From: Methanosarcina barkeri str. Wiesmoor
GTDB lineage: Archaea; Halobacteriota; Methanosarcinia; Methanosarcinales; Methanosarcinaceae
Length of the DNA: 64,000 nt
Reading direction: 5' to 3'
Assembly (NCBI RefSeq): GCF_000969985.1
Contig: NZ_CP009526.1
Span: 1 to 64,000, forward strand
Below are positions 45,737 through 58,869 of this stretch, piece by piece. Position numbers and translations under genes: made by a program. How positions within the stretch are numbered: the first letter of the stretch is position 1; each line of letters opens with the position of its first letter. The notes below the pieces were generated by a model. The model made no database searches. It worked only from the letters and a program-made list of their open reading frames with translations, and was not told the DNA's origin.

Positions 45737-47245
45737 TTAGCTTTTTTCTTCTCTCTTATACAGCAGGTTCATAGCATTTACAAGGGCTTCTACAGAGGCC
45801 ATAACTATGTCCGGGTTTGCAGACCTTGCAGTTACAACTCTGCCCTTCTCATTTTCGAGACCTATATATACATCTGCAAGGGCATCTGCTCCACCTGTAA
45901 TTGCATCGATCCTGAATTCCTGGAGTCTAAAGTGGTTACTTTCTCCCAGGATATCTCTTACTGCTTTGAGGGCGGCGTCTACAGGGCCAACCCCTGTCTT
46001 TGCTGCAATGGTTTCTTTACCTTCGATATCTGCTTTGACTACTGCAGTCGGTGTCAGGATATTTCCTGTCATTACAGAAACTTCTTTGAGTTTAATCAGT
46101 TCATCCTCTGAACTTGCTTTTCCAAGAACGGCAGAGGCAACAGCATAAAGGTCTGCGTCTGTAATGTGCTTTCCTTTATTTGCAATCTCCTTAATTCTGG
46201 ATACAATTTCATCAAGCTGCTCGTCATTGCTGATTATGCCTGCAGATTCAAGAGACTGCTTGACTGCATGTTTACCTGTATGCTTACCAAGGACAATACG
46301 CCTTTTGTGTCCTACCATTTCCGGTGTCATTATTCCGGGCTCGAAAGTATCGGATTTTTCGAGTACTCCCTGACTGTGGATTCCGGATTCATGGGAGAAT
46401 GCGTTTTGGCCTACTACAGGTGTGTTTGGAGGTAGCCTGATTCCAGTATAGTTTTCAATCATTTTCGAGGTTTCTACAAGATACTCAGTGTGAATATTTG
46501 TTTTTGCCCCGTAGATTGAGGTCAGACTCATGACTGTCTGAGAAAGATCGGCGTTTCCTGCTCTTTCACCTATTCCATTTATTGTAACCTGAACCTGGGA
46601 CGCACCTGCTTCGACTGCCATGAGGCTGTTTGCTACAGCAAGCCCGAAATCGTTATGGCAATGTACATCAATAGGAATTGTTACTTCATCTGCGATATCC
46701 TTTATCTGTCTGTACATTGCTGATGGAACCATAACTCCAACAGTGTCTGGCACGTTAATGATATCGCATCCTGCTTCCTGCACTGCTTTGAAAACCTCTA
46801 TGAGATATTCAGGTTCGGTTCTCGTAGCGTCCATTGCAGAAAACATGCATCTTCTCCCATTATCTTTAATGTACTGGACAGTCTCCACAGCCATTTGAAT
46901 TACTTCTTCCTGGCTTTTTTTGATGGTATATGTCCGCTGTACTTCAGAAGTAGGGACGAAAGTATGCACAAGTCCTACATCACTGTCAAAACAGGCATCA
47001 ACGTCTTTTTTCAATACACGGGCAAGTCCACAAACCTCAAGATCCAGTCCGGCATTAGAAATAGATTTTACGGATTCTTTATCTCCTTCTGATGAGATTG
47101 GAAATCCAGCTTCTATAATGTCTACCCCGAGTTTGTCAAGTTGACGGGCAATTTCCAGCTTCTGGGCAGAAGTTAGAGATACCCCAGGGGTTTGTTCTCC
47201 GTCACGCAGTGTTGTGTCAAAAACAGTTACCTTTTTATTCCTCAT
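45737..47245 (-). CDS. leuA: 2-isopropylmalate synthase-family enzyme
   Basis: A 502-residue acyl-CoA:2-oxoacid condensing enzyme. The catalytic barrel shows FDTTLRDGEQTPGVSL, HCHNDFGLAVAN and NGIGERAGNADL. The C-terminal ~120 residues form a LeuA-type allosteric domain (FRLQEFRIDAITGGADALADVYI). The family includes 2-isopropylmalate, citramalate and homocitrate-type synthases. IEAGFPISSEG and the full regulatory domain favour LeuA (leucine synthesis), but CimA has the same plan and cannot be excluded. No leader peptide or operon partner is seen. Confidence 0.82.
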   Translation of the reverse strand: MRNKKVTVFDTTLRDGEQTPGVSLTSAQKLEIARQLDKLGVDIIEAGFPISSEGDKESVKSISNAGLDLEVCGLARVLKKDVDACFDSDVGLVHTFVPTSEVQRTYTIKKSQEEVIQMAVETVQYIKDNGRRCMFSAMDATRTEPEYLIEVFKAVQEAGCDIINVPDTVGVMVPSAMYRQIKDIADEVTIPIDVHCHNDFGLAVANSLMAVEAGASQVQVTINGIGERAGNADLSQTVMSLTSIYGAKTNIHTEYLVETSKMIENYTGIRLPPNTPVVGQNAFSHESGIHSQGVLEKSDTFEPGIMTPEMVGHKRRIVLGKHTGKHAVKQSLESAGIISNDEQLDEIVSRIKEIANKGKHITDADLYAVASAVLGKASSEDELIKLKEVSVMTGNILTPTAVVKADIEGKETIAAKTGVGPVDAALKAVRDILGESNHFRLQEFRIDAITGGADALADVYIGLENEKGRVVTARSANPDIVMASVEALVNAMNLLYKREEKS

Positions 47246-48080
47246 AGGTTCGATGTAAAAATCGATCCCTTCTTTCAGTTCTTACATTCATAGTAATCAT
47301 CTAGTTGAATGTAGATTTCTAGTATATAAATCTCACGAGAGTTCTTTTATATTTAAACTTAGTTTTGTTTTTTAATTTCTTGACGGAAAATTATTTATAC
47401 TAGATACCCCATTCTAGGGTTGCTTCTCAAGGTGTAACACGACATCTATGAGAATGAAAAACGAAACTTGAAAAACGGGACTTGAAAAACGGAATTCAAA
47501 GGTGCCGAAAAAACGAATCTGAAAAACGGAAACAGAAGGCGCCTGTAGACATTGTTTTTCTGAAACAATGACTCATAAAAACGGATAAAGTTAAGGATTC
47601 GAAAGTACAATTCTTTTGAAACCTTTTAACTCTTCTCATTTCCCTCTTTCAAAGTTGTTCAATCTCCTTTGCAGGAGAATATTTATATACAATAAATGCG
47701 TTGTATATATTCCTCATATCATTCAAACGTTCTGAGGAACTCAATACAAAGCTTTATATACAATAAATGTCTTGTATACTTCCTTCGCACAACGCGATTG
47801 TGTCGAGGTGAATAACACAAAGCTTTATATACAATAAATGCCTTGTATATGACCCTGCGCAAACTGATTGCGTAGGTAAAAAAATCACATATCTCTTTCA
47901 TCTTTTAATGGAGTCAGGAGTTTTTTCCTGTCTGACGAGGATTTTGTCGGTTCGGTTAATTCTGGGCGGTGAGAGTTTTTCATAACACATCATCGCGAAA
48001 CGAAAATAACTGAATTGATAGTTGTTAGTGCAAGTTTCTGCGACCAAGACCTTTATTTTGAAGTGTGCGATACATTAACA
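47246..48080. promoter_or_regulatory. rRNA leader with three tandem promoter-like repeats
   Basis: Upstream of 16S rRNA, the sequence TTTATATACAATAAATG followed by a (C)TTGTATA block occurs at 47682, 47753 and 47824. The spacing is exactly 71 bp both times. Each TTTATATA is a strong archaeal TATA box, and together they look like three tandem rRNA promoters. GAAAAACGGGACTTG-like units repeat upstream (47457-47540). Complementary blocks before and after 16S (GAATTGAT near 48012 with ATCAATTC near 49638) may form its processing stem. Confidence 0.75.
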
Positions 48081-49558
<1,478 letters not shown>

Positions 49559-49769
49559 AAGCAAAAAAACTCACCACCCAGATGCCGATAAACCGAACAA
49601 AATCCTCACCATTTAAATCATCGATCATAATCTAATGATCAATTCTAACTCATCAAATGCACCCGGAAAGTAAATTTTCGGGGAAGGGCGGATTGCCTGC
49701 GTTGACACGCAGGTACATGAAGTCATGTATAAGTGCTGTATACTGGACGCTTTCTGGACCTGGTTAGGA
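49559..49769 (+). other. 16S-23S spacer without tRNA-Ala
   Basis: A spacer of about 210 nt. No tRNA-like cloverleaf or TGC anticodon arm is visible, unlike most Euryarchaeota, where tRNA-Ala sits here. The left arm of the 23S processing stem (49717-49746) pairs with 52691-52720. Confidence 0.75.
49717..49746 (+). promoter_or_regulatory. Left arm of the 23S rRNA processing stem
   Basis: ATGAAGTCATGTATAAGTGC is complementary, with a few mismatches, to 52691-52720 (GCACTGTACATGACTTCAT). Pairing continues inward after a bulge (CTGGACC with GGTCCAG), the layout of an archaeal bulge-helix-bulge cut by the splicing endonuclease. Confidence 0.75.
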
Positions 49770-52675
<2,906 letters not shown>

Positions 52676-52690
52676 CCGGTCCAGGCGAAA

Positions 52691-52720
52691 TTCAGTATGC
52701 AGCACTGTACATGACTTCAT
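52691..52720 (+). promoter_or_regulatory. Right arm of the 23S rRNA processing stem
   Basis: Complementary to 49717-49746 as described there. It lies between 23S and 5S. Confidence 0.75.
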
Positions 52721-52745
52721 CTTTCCACAATCCCATTTATAGGTA

Positions 52746-52872
52746 GAGTTTGGCGGCCATAGCGGCAGTGTAACTCCTGTACCCATCCCGAACACAGTAG
52801 ATAAGCCTGCCCGCGTTCCTTACTGTACTGAAGTGTGCGAGCCTTCGGGAACTCTGGATCGTTGCCATACTC
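52746..52872 (+). rRNA. rrf: 5S ribosomal RNA
   Basis: Conserved core ACTCCTGTACCCATCCCGAA and GATAAGCCTGCC. The closing stem pairs GAGT-TTGGC with GCCA-TACTC. It lies 70 nt after 23S and ends the operon; T-rich DNA (CTGTTTTTTG, about 52902) follows as a terminator. Confidence 0.96.
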
Positions 52873-53358
52873 ACCTTATAATACCTTACTTTCACTAATC
52901 TGTTTTTTGTAACTTATTTTTGAATTAATTTTTTGATAATGGTTTTATATTGCTTTTTCAATTCATTTTTGAATCGCTTTTTCTCATATTCTACTTTATA
53001 GACCTTCTTTATGACTACAAAAACAGATATTCGCCTTTTTCCATAAGAAATAAAGGTGTTTTCTGATTCTTTTAATGCTCATGTTTCTGTATCGTTCTCG
53101 TTTGGCTGCTGGCCAATTTGGCAGGATATTTTATATTCTTACGTGATCTGTGAAATTAATTATTTAAGAAAGTAATCTAAAAGGCTAAAAACATATTCAC
53201 AAATTCTATTTCCAATTTCTCATTGCATAACTCTCCTTAGAGAGATATTCCTAGGATACTGGGAATTTTTACCCTTTAGTCAGGCATTTTCGTGAATGAC
53301 CTTAGGAATTCTCTTAAAAAAAATCTCTTCAAAGTATAGAGGTGCAGCAGGAACTTCC
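52873..53358. other. Gene-free region after the rRNA operon
   Basis: AT-rich, with T runs that could end rRNA transcription. I see no gene, repeat or tRNA. Confidence 0.5.
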
Positions 53359-53829
53359 TTATCCATATATCTGCTGTGCCAGATAGGTATGGATACCTAT
53401 CTGTTTAATCTGGTCGAGCTGGACTTCTAACCAGTCGACGTGTTCTTCTTTTTCCTTCAGGATATATTCGAGAAAAGTTTTATTGTTGTTGTCTCTCAAC
53501 TCAGTCGACAGACGAATGCTTTCGTTATAACCTTTGACGGCTCCCTTATTCAGCTTCAAGATCATGCTCATGCACCTCCGACACAGGGAGCCAATGGTCA
53601 TTTCGTTCAGTTCGCTAACTATGGGCTTTTCCTCCGGGAAGAGGATGCGTTCGATTAGTTTTTCAGCATGTCTTATTTAGACGATGGGCCGCTGCTCTAT
53701 TGCCTCACCCAGTAGTTTGTAGTTACAGTTTTCACACATCTCAGCATGAACAAAGTACTGGTTGACAGCAGTCAGTTCCTCGGTCAAACGAGCGTTTAGA
53801 CTCTCGATAATCTTTTCATTTCCCTTCAC
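53359..53829 (-). pseudogene. bfr: Broken bacterioferritin/ferritin-like gene
   Basis: From GTG 53829, with GGGGG upstream, the frame reads VKGNEKIIESLNARLTEEL, then ELTAVNQYFVHAEMCENCNY as in bacterioferritin helix A, and reaches a TAA at about codon 48, where DEMRHAEK would be expected (here V-stop-IRHAEK). The same frame continues to a normal end (LEYILKEKEEHVDWLEVQLDQI). A second defect is a region reading SLCRRCMSMILKLN; in another frame it reads VSEVHEHDLEAE, the expected ferritin sequence, so two compensating frameshifts have occurred. The total of 157 codons is normal. MITE copy C lies 17 bp upstream of the start. Iron storage is probably lost. Confidence 0.85.
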
Positions 53830-53845
53830 AAATAACCCCCTATGC

Positions 53846-53981
53846 GGTAGTGCCTCAAATTTGCTGTAAATTTGAGGTCAAGTTTTTGCATACTATGGAG
53901 AAAATTGATCTGCCTATATGGAATTTTTTACTCAATAACTTATTGAGATTTGTGATTTTACAGAAAAATTGGTACACTGCC
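53846..53981. mobile_element. MITE-like element, family 1, copy C (reverse orientation)
   Basis: A 136-bp element, bounded by GGTAGTGC and ACACTGCC, reading the reverse complement of copies A and B (CTCAAATTTGCTGTAAATTTGAGGTCAA). It lies immediately upstream of the bacterioferritin start, where the promoter would be. Confidence 0.85.
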
Positions 53982-54001
53982 TTTTTGTTATTATGGGGAA
54001 A

Positions 54002-54126
54002 CCTATCCCGAAACTCAGAATTTGATTTGTTGAATCTCGTATTTGGAACAATCAATTGAATACCTAATCACTAAAATAATCCCGAAAACTCATGATGATT
54101 TAGAATAAAATAGGTTTTGGGATAGG
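54002..54126. mobile_element. MITE-like element, family 2, copy 2
   Basis: A 125-bp element with ends CCTATCCCGAAACTC and GGTTTTGGGATAGG (complement CCTATCCCAAAACC). It matches the more decayed copy at 29293-29416. Only 20 bp separate it from MITE family 1 copy C. Confidence 0.65.
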
Positions 54127-54139
54127 CTCGGGATATAAT

Positions 54140-54534
54140 ATGGTTGATGAAAATAAAATTAATCAAGATAACGGGAGTAGGTTCAGGTATAGACTTGGTA
54201 AGTGGCTTCTGAATAGAGATGAATGCGTCTTCGTGAGTGTAATAGATCAGAGCAGGGACGATAAATCCATACGTCAACACGTCAACACTTAATTGGATCA
54301 ATTAATAACTGGGTAAACAGAAAAGAAGAATTTGCATCACAGGAAATCGTTTCTGAGATGTGCGAGTTTATTAAGAGCGAAAATGAAGATCTTTACCTCC
54401 GTTTAATGGAAAAATGCGCTCTAAAAATAATAAATGTCGGTGAAGGTATATTTGAAGCACTGAGCATGTGCAAGTGTGAAGAAGCAATAACTAATCCTCA
54501 ATGTGGAATAACTGACAATGCCTCTGGTGTGTGA
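54140..54534 (+). pseudogene. Frameshifted hypothetical gene remnant
   Basis: From ATG 54140 a frame reads MVDENKINQDNGSRFRYRLG, then KWLLNRDECVFVSVIDQSRDD, and stops at 54290. An overlapping frame continues with NWVNRKEEFASQEIVSEM, CEFIKSENEDLYLRLMEKC and ends GITDNASGV at 54534. The two pieces look like one protein of about 130 residues broken by a frameshift. I do not recognise the family; the charged, helical character gives no function. It starts right after MITE family 2 copy 2. Confidence 0.55.
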
Positions 54535-54761
54535 GATCCCCAGTCTGCTTTCTGATTTTCCTGAAATTTTAATGCAATGCTATTTGTGCTTTATTGGTTA
54601 TCCAGATTCGTGTTCGGTGGGGTTTTCTACATTATGTGCCTCTACCGTTCCGACTTATAATAAAATTTTTCTTACTTTACTTAGATCAACAGGTCTTATC
54701 AGATTATTTTTGATAAATTTATTTAAATAAAAATTAAACCTATATTTATTGGGGGTAACTT

Positions 54762-55394
54762 ATGGGTTATATCGAAACCTGGAAAGAGGTAATGCAAAGC
54801 CCGTCTGACTTTTACAGAGACATGCCTAAGACCGGAGGGTATACTGATCCGCTTACCTTTGCAGCAATCAGTTTCATCATATACGCATTTTTAGCCATAC
54901 TTTTAACCGTCCTCTTTGGCCCTGGAATGTATATGGGCTGGACGTACGGTGGAACGTATGGTGGGATGTACGAGGGTATGTACGGTAGTGCGCGAGGGCT
55001 TGGCTTTTTCGCGATACTTATGACTGTGATCATAACACCTATTGCAGGTATTATTTCTATATTTATCGAAGCTGCAATACTCTATATTATTTATAAAATA
55101 CTTGGAGGAACGGGAAGTTACGAAGGCACTGTAAGATTCATTTCTTATGCAACTGCTGTACTGGTACTTTCCTGGATTCCTATCGTCGGCTGGATTGCCG
55201 GAATTTACGGGATATATCTCTATATTGTGGGCGGAATGTATGTCCATGATATAAGCATGGCAAGGTCCGTAATAGCTGTACTGCTACCAACTTTACTTAT
55301 AATCCTGCTTATGGCCATATTTATAGCATGGCTATTTGCTTTCTCAGGATTATTTCTCTTAGGGTTCTTTTCTACGGGTGTTATCCTTTTATAA
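54762..55394 (+). CDS. Yip1-domain-type membrane protein
   Basis: A 210-residue integral membrane protein with about five hydrophobic segments (near 31-52, 85-125, 135-160, 165-190, 190-210). The N-terminus TWKEVMQSPSDFYRDMP is the usual Yip1-family opening, and a Gly/Tyr/Met repeat (MGWTYGGTYGGMYEGMYG) forms an exposed loop after the first segment. GGGGGT five bases before the ATG gives a strong start. Function in archaea is unknown. Confidence 0.8.
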   Translation: MGYIETWKEVMQSPSDFYRDMPKTGGYTDPLTFAAISFIIYAFLAILLTVLFGPGMYMGWTYGGTYGGMYEGMYGSARGLGFFAILMTVIITPIAGIISIFIEAAILYIIYKILGGTGSYEGTVRFISYATAVLVLSWIPIVGWIAGIYGIYLYIVGGMYVHDISMARSVIAVLLPTLLIILLMAIFIAWLFAFSGLFLLGFFSTGVILL

Positions 55395-55520
55395 AAAAAC
55401 TCATCTTATTTTTTGGTCATGTTCTATGTAAAAATTTAAAAACCGATTGCCTTGAGCTAAATGTTTATATATTAGAAATTCCTTTAATTGAAGCTACACG
55501 AGCAATACGTGATCAAGAAT

Positions 55521-55592
55521 GCCAAGATGGCGGAGCGGCTACGCAATCGCCTGCAGAGCGATTCCATTCCGGTTCGAATCCGGATCTTGGCT
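55521..55592 (+). tRNA. tRNA-Cys (GCA), copy 1
   Basis: The acceptor stem pairs GCCAAGA with TCTTGGC. The anticodon stem ATCGC/GCGAT encloses loop CTGCAGA, giving anticodon GCA. The T arm CCGGTTCGAATCCGG is perfect. No CCA is encoded. A TATA box (TTTATATATTAG) lies about 55 bp upstream. Confidence 0.95.
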
Positions 55593-55657
55593 TCTTCTTT
55601 AAACAATTTATTGCTCTAAAATTATTTTATATAGTATCCCACACGAATTTGCATAAT

Positions 55658-55729
55658 GCCAAGATGGCGGAGCGGCTACGCAATCGCCTGCAGAGCGATT
55701 CCATTCCGGTTCGAATCCGGATCTTGGCT
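55658..55729 (+). tRNA. tRNA-Cys (GCA), copy 2
   Basis: Identical in sequence to copy 1 over the whole 72 nt; the flanks differ. A TATA-like TTTTATATAGTA lies about 30 bp upstream, so it has its own promoter. The duplication covers just the tRNA. Confidence 0.95.
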
Positions 55730-55964
55730 TTCCTTTAAAAACCAATCTTTTTTCCAGAACTTTTAATTTTCTGATTCTCACGGTCTATTCTTAAATTTTT
55801 TTCGTTTGGTCTGCTTAAGTAAAGTGACCACGTAAATGAATTATCATATAAGTGGATCACATAAGTAAATCGTATGCCTGCTTCTGATAGTAATTTATAG
55901 CTTACTTTGATTCAGGTTTAATTCCGAACCTTAATTTTATATTAGAGAAGACTGATTTTTGAGC

Positions 55965-56579
55965 ATGGACATTGATGAACTCATGAAGAGGCTCTTTGAA
56001 CTTTATCCTGAAGCTTCTAACGATGGCTTTACAGATCCTTTTTTTGCGTTAATTTCTACTGTGATGTCCCACAGAACCCGGGATGATGTGACCTATCCAG
56101 CGGCTAGCAAGCTTTTTGAGAGATTTTCGACTCCTGAAGAAATGGTGAGAGCTGATGTTAGCGAGATTGAAACTCTTATAAAAGATGTGGGCTTTTACAG
56201 AGTTAAAGCAGGAAGAATAAAGGAAATTTCCAGACTTCTTCTAGAAAAATATGGTGGCAGGGTTCCTGACGATATGGAAGCTCTTCTTGAACTGCCTGGA
56301 GTCGGCAGGAAGACTGCCAACTGCGTGCTTGCCCATGCTTTTCTCAAGGATGCCCTTGCCGTGGACACTCATGTCCACAGGATTTCTAACAGGCTAGGTC
56401 TAGTAGAGACAAAAGTCCCTGAAGAAACTGAAACCGAATTAAAAAAGATCTTTCCACAGAAATATTGGAGACATGTAAATCTCTTGCTCGTAAAATTAGG
56501 GCAAAATACCTGCCGGCCTATTTCTCCAAGGTGCAAAACATGTACTCTTGATGATATCTGTCCTAAAATTCTCCTTTAA
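55965..56579 (+). CDS. nth: Endonuclease III
   Basis: A 204-residue DNA glycosylase/AP lyase. The helix-hairpin-helix LPGVGRKTANCVL contains the catalytic Lys, and VDTHVHRISNRLG the catalytic Asp. The C-terminal [4Fe-4S] cluster is C-x6-C-x2-C-x5-C (CRPISPRCKTCTLDDIC). It removes oxidised pyrimidines in base-excision repair. An in-frame TTG at 55959 is also possible, but ATG 55965 is the natural start. Confidence 0.95.
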   Translation: MDIDELMKRLFELYPEASNDGFTDPFFALISTVMSHRTRDDVTYPAASKLFERFSTPEEMVRADVSEIETLIKDVGFYRVKAGRIKEISRLLLEKYGGRVPDDMEALLELPGVGRKTANCVLAHAFLKDALAVDTHVHRISNRLGLVETKVPEETETELKKIFPQKYWRHVNLLLVKLGQNTCRPISPRCKTCTLDDICPKILL

Positions 56580-56848
56580 TAGGGAGTTTTCTGTAGTCCC
56601 GGAAACTTCGAAGTCAAACTCCAAAAGTCAAACTCTAAAATCGAACTCTATGACTCTCTATGGCTCTATCAGGGCTGCGGAAAAAACCTGCGGGGTGATA
56701 CGAGATTATTTATATAAGGCTGGCATTTAGCAGGCAAAAGGGTTATTCTTATCCTTAGTTGATAGTAAATTAATTCCAGGTATACGGTTATCCACACCGT
56801 TAGCAATACTCAGGATCATATCATTTATCACATTTTACGAGGTCAAAC

Positions 56849-58027
56849 ATGTTTCAAATAGGAGAAGCTTTAATGGGGCAGGGTGCAGAACTTGCCCATG
56901 TTGATTTGATGATAGGAGACAAGGGAGGACCCGTAGGGCAGGCTTTTGCAAACGGCCTGACCCAGCTTTCAGTCGGACATACTCCACTCCTGTCCGTTAT
57001 CAGGCCCAATCTACCTCCAAAACCTTCAACCCTAATTATTCCGAAGGTTACGGTAAAAAATATGGAGCAGGCAGGAAAAATTTTCGGACCTGCTCAGGCA
57101 GCCGTTGCAAAGGCAGTAGCAGACTCAGTTGAAGAAGGCGTAATCTCAAAGGACCAGGTTGAAGAAATTGTCATTGTAGCCAGTGTCTTTATCCATCCTG
57201 ATGCCCAGGATTACAACAAGATCTACAGGTATAATTACGGAGCAACAAAACTCGCAATCAAGCGTGCTCTCGGAGGCTTCCCGGACATTAACACCGTTCT
57301 TGAGGAAAGCAACAAGTCTACCCATGCTATCATGGGATTCAAGGTTACAAGGCTCTGGGACCCACCATACCTGCAGGTTGCTTTTGACAATCCTGACATC
57401 GAATTTGTGCAATCTGCCATATCCCAAATTCCTAAAAGCGATCACGTTATTATCGAAGCAGGCACACCTCTTATCAAACGCTATGGTATGGATGTCATTT
57501 CAAGGATCAGAGAGGTCAGGCCTGATGCCTTCATAGTAGCTGACTTAAAAACTCTGGACACCGGAAATCTTGAAGCAAGAATGGTTGCAGATGCTGCAGG
57601 AGATGCTATTGTGGTCTCTGCTCTTGCCCCGATAAGCACTATTGACAAGCTTATTGAGGAAGCCCATAAGACAGGTATCTATGCGGTAATGGATACTCTC
57701 AACCAGCAAGATCCGATTTCTGTCTTAAAACAGCTTAAGGTCATGCCTGATGTCATTGAACTCCACCGTGGAATCGACATTGAAGCCACCGAACATGCAT
57801 GGGGCAATATCGCCGAGATCAAGAAGATTGCTCCAAAGATTCTGGTTGCCGTTGCAGGCGGAGTCCGTCTTGACAAAGTGCCTGTAGCTCTCGGCCAGGG
57901 TGCTGATATTCTTGTCGTCGGACGTGCGATTACTAACTCAAAGGATGTCAGGGAAGTTGCTGAGCAGTTCATCAACAGCCTTAACAAACCGGAAATTGAC
58001 CAGTTCAGGGTCATGACTGACTTCTAA
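56849..58027 (+). CDS. fae-hps: Bifunctional formaldehyde-activating enzyme / 3-hexulose-6-phosphate synthase
   Basis: A 392-residue fusion. Residues 1 to ~161 are Fae ([21 protein letters not shown] with its conserved His), which condenses formaldehyde with tetrahydromethanopterin. From about 165 on comes the Hps domain ([40 protein letters not shown]), a TIM-barrel making hexulose-6-phosphate from ribulose-5-phosphate or the reverse. In methanogens, the fusion is thought to supply ribulose-5-phosphate by reverse flow and to channel the formaldehyde into methanopterin. GAGGT precedes the ATG. Confidence 0.96.
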   Translation: MFQIGEALMGQGAELAHVDLMIGDKGGPVGQAFANGLTQLSVGHTPLLSVIRPNLPPKPSTLIIPKVTVKNMEQAGKIFGPAQAAVAKAVADSVEEGVISKDQVEEIVIVASVFIHPDAQDYNKIYRYNYGATKLAIKRALGGFPDINTVLEESNKSTHAIMGFKVTRLWDPPYLQVAFDNPDIEFVQSAISQIPKSDHVIIEAGTPLIKRYGMDVISRIREVRPDAFIVADLKTLDTGNLEARMVADAAGDAIVVSALAPISTIDKLIEEAHKTGIYAVMDTLNQQDPISVLKQLKVMPDVIELHRGIDIEATEHAWGNIAEIKKIAPKILVAVAGGVRLDKVPVALGQGADILVVGRAITNSKDVREVAEQFINSLNKPEIDQFRVMTDF

Positions 58028-58200
58028 GCAGGTTTAAGAATTTCTCGAAAAAAGGTTGCTGAAAATCTATTGCCGAAAATCTACTGCTAAAAACCTACCG
58101 CTAAAGGGGAAAACCATGCAGTGATTTCGGCAGAAACTTTTAGAGAAAGCGTCGAAATTCATGCTTTCCATTTATTTTTACTTTTCAAGAGGGGATTTTT

Positions 58201-58869
58201 TTGGGTTTACCATTCATTGTATTGAACTATAAGACTTATTTACAGGGTACAGGTCAGGGAGCAATGGAAATTGCAAAGGCCTGTAAAGCTGTATCCGAAG
58301 AGTCAGGTGTCGAGATAGCAGTAGCCCCGCAGCTTCCGGATATTTACAGGGTAGCCTCGGAAGTTGCGCTCCCGGTCTTCTCGCAGCATCTGGATGGGAT
58401 AGGAGCAGGAAGCTTCACAGGCCACGTTTTTGGAAAATGCATAAAAGAGGCAGGTGCTGTAGGGACTCTGATCAACCACTCTGAAAAGCGTCTGACCCTT
58501 GCAGAGATTGAGGCATCGCTAAAGGCTGCAAAGGAATTCGGGCTCAGGTCAATTATCTGCACTAATAATGTCCCGACAACTGCAGCAGCGGCAGTCCTGG
58601 GGCCGGATTATGTTGCAATCGAGCCTCCCGAACTTATAGGGAGCGGAATCCCTGTCTCAAAAGCTGACCCTGAGGTTGTTAGCGGTTCGGTTGAGGCGGT
58701 TGCAAAAATTAATCCAAGGGTAAAGGTACTCTGTGGAGCCGGGATTTCCAAAGGTGAAGATCTAAGGGCAGCTCTTGACCTTGGTTCTCAAGGCGTGCTT
58801 CTGGCATCTGGAATTGTGAAAGCCACAGACCCAAAAGCCGCACTTGAAGACCTTATCCGTCTGATTTAA
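58201..58869 (+). CDS. tpiA: Triosephosphate isomerase, archaeal type
   Basis: A 222-residue archaeal TPI, about 25 residues shorter than bacterial enzymes, as usual. Catalytic residues are Lys in LNYKTY, His in LINHSEKR and Glu in VAIEPPELIG. The phosphate-binding end CGAGISKGED and GVLLASGIV are present. The start is TTG, with GAGGGG ten bases upstream and no nearby ATG. It follows Fae-Hps by 174 bp on the same strand, so the two sugar-phosphate enzymes may be linked. It overlaps the convergent HEAT-repeat gene by 4 bp at the stop codons. Confidence 0.95.
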   Translation: MGLPFIVLNYKTYLQGTGQGAMEIAKACKAVSEESGVEIAVAPQLPDIYRVASEVALPVFSQHLDGIGAGSFTGHVFGKCIKEAGAVGTLINHSEKRLTLAEIEASLKAAKEFGLRSIICTNNVPTTAAAAVLGPDYVAIEPPELIGSGIPVSKADPEVVSGSVEAVAKINPRVKVLCGAGISKGEDLRAALDLGSQGVLLASGIVKATDPKAALEDLIRLI

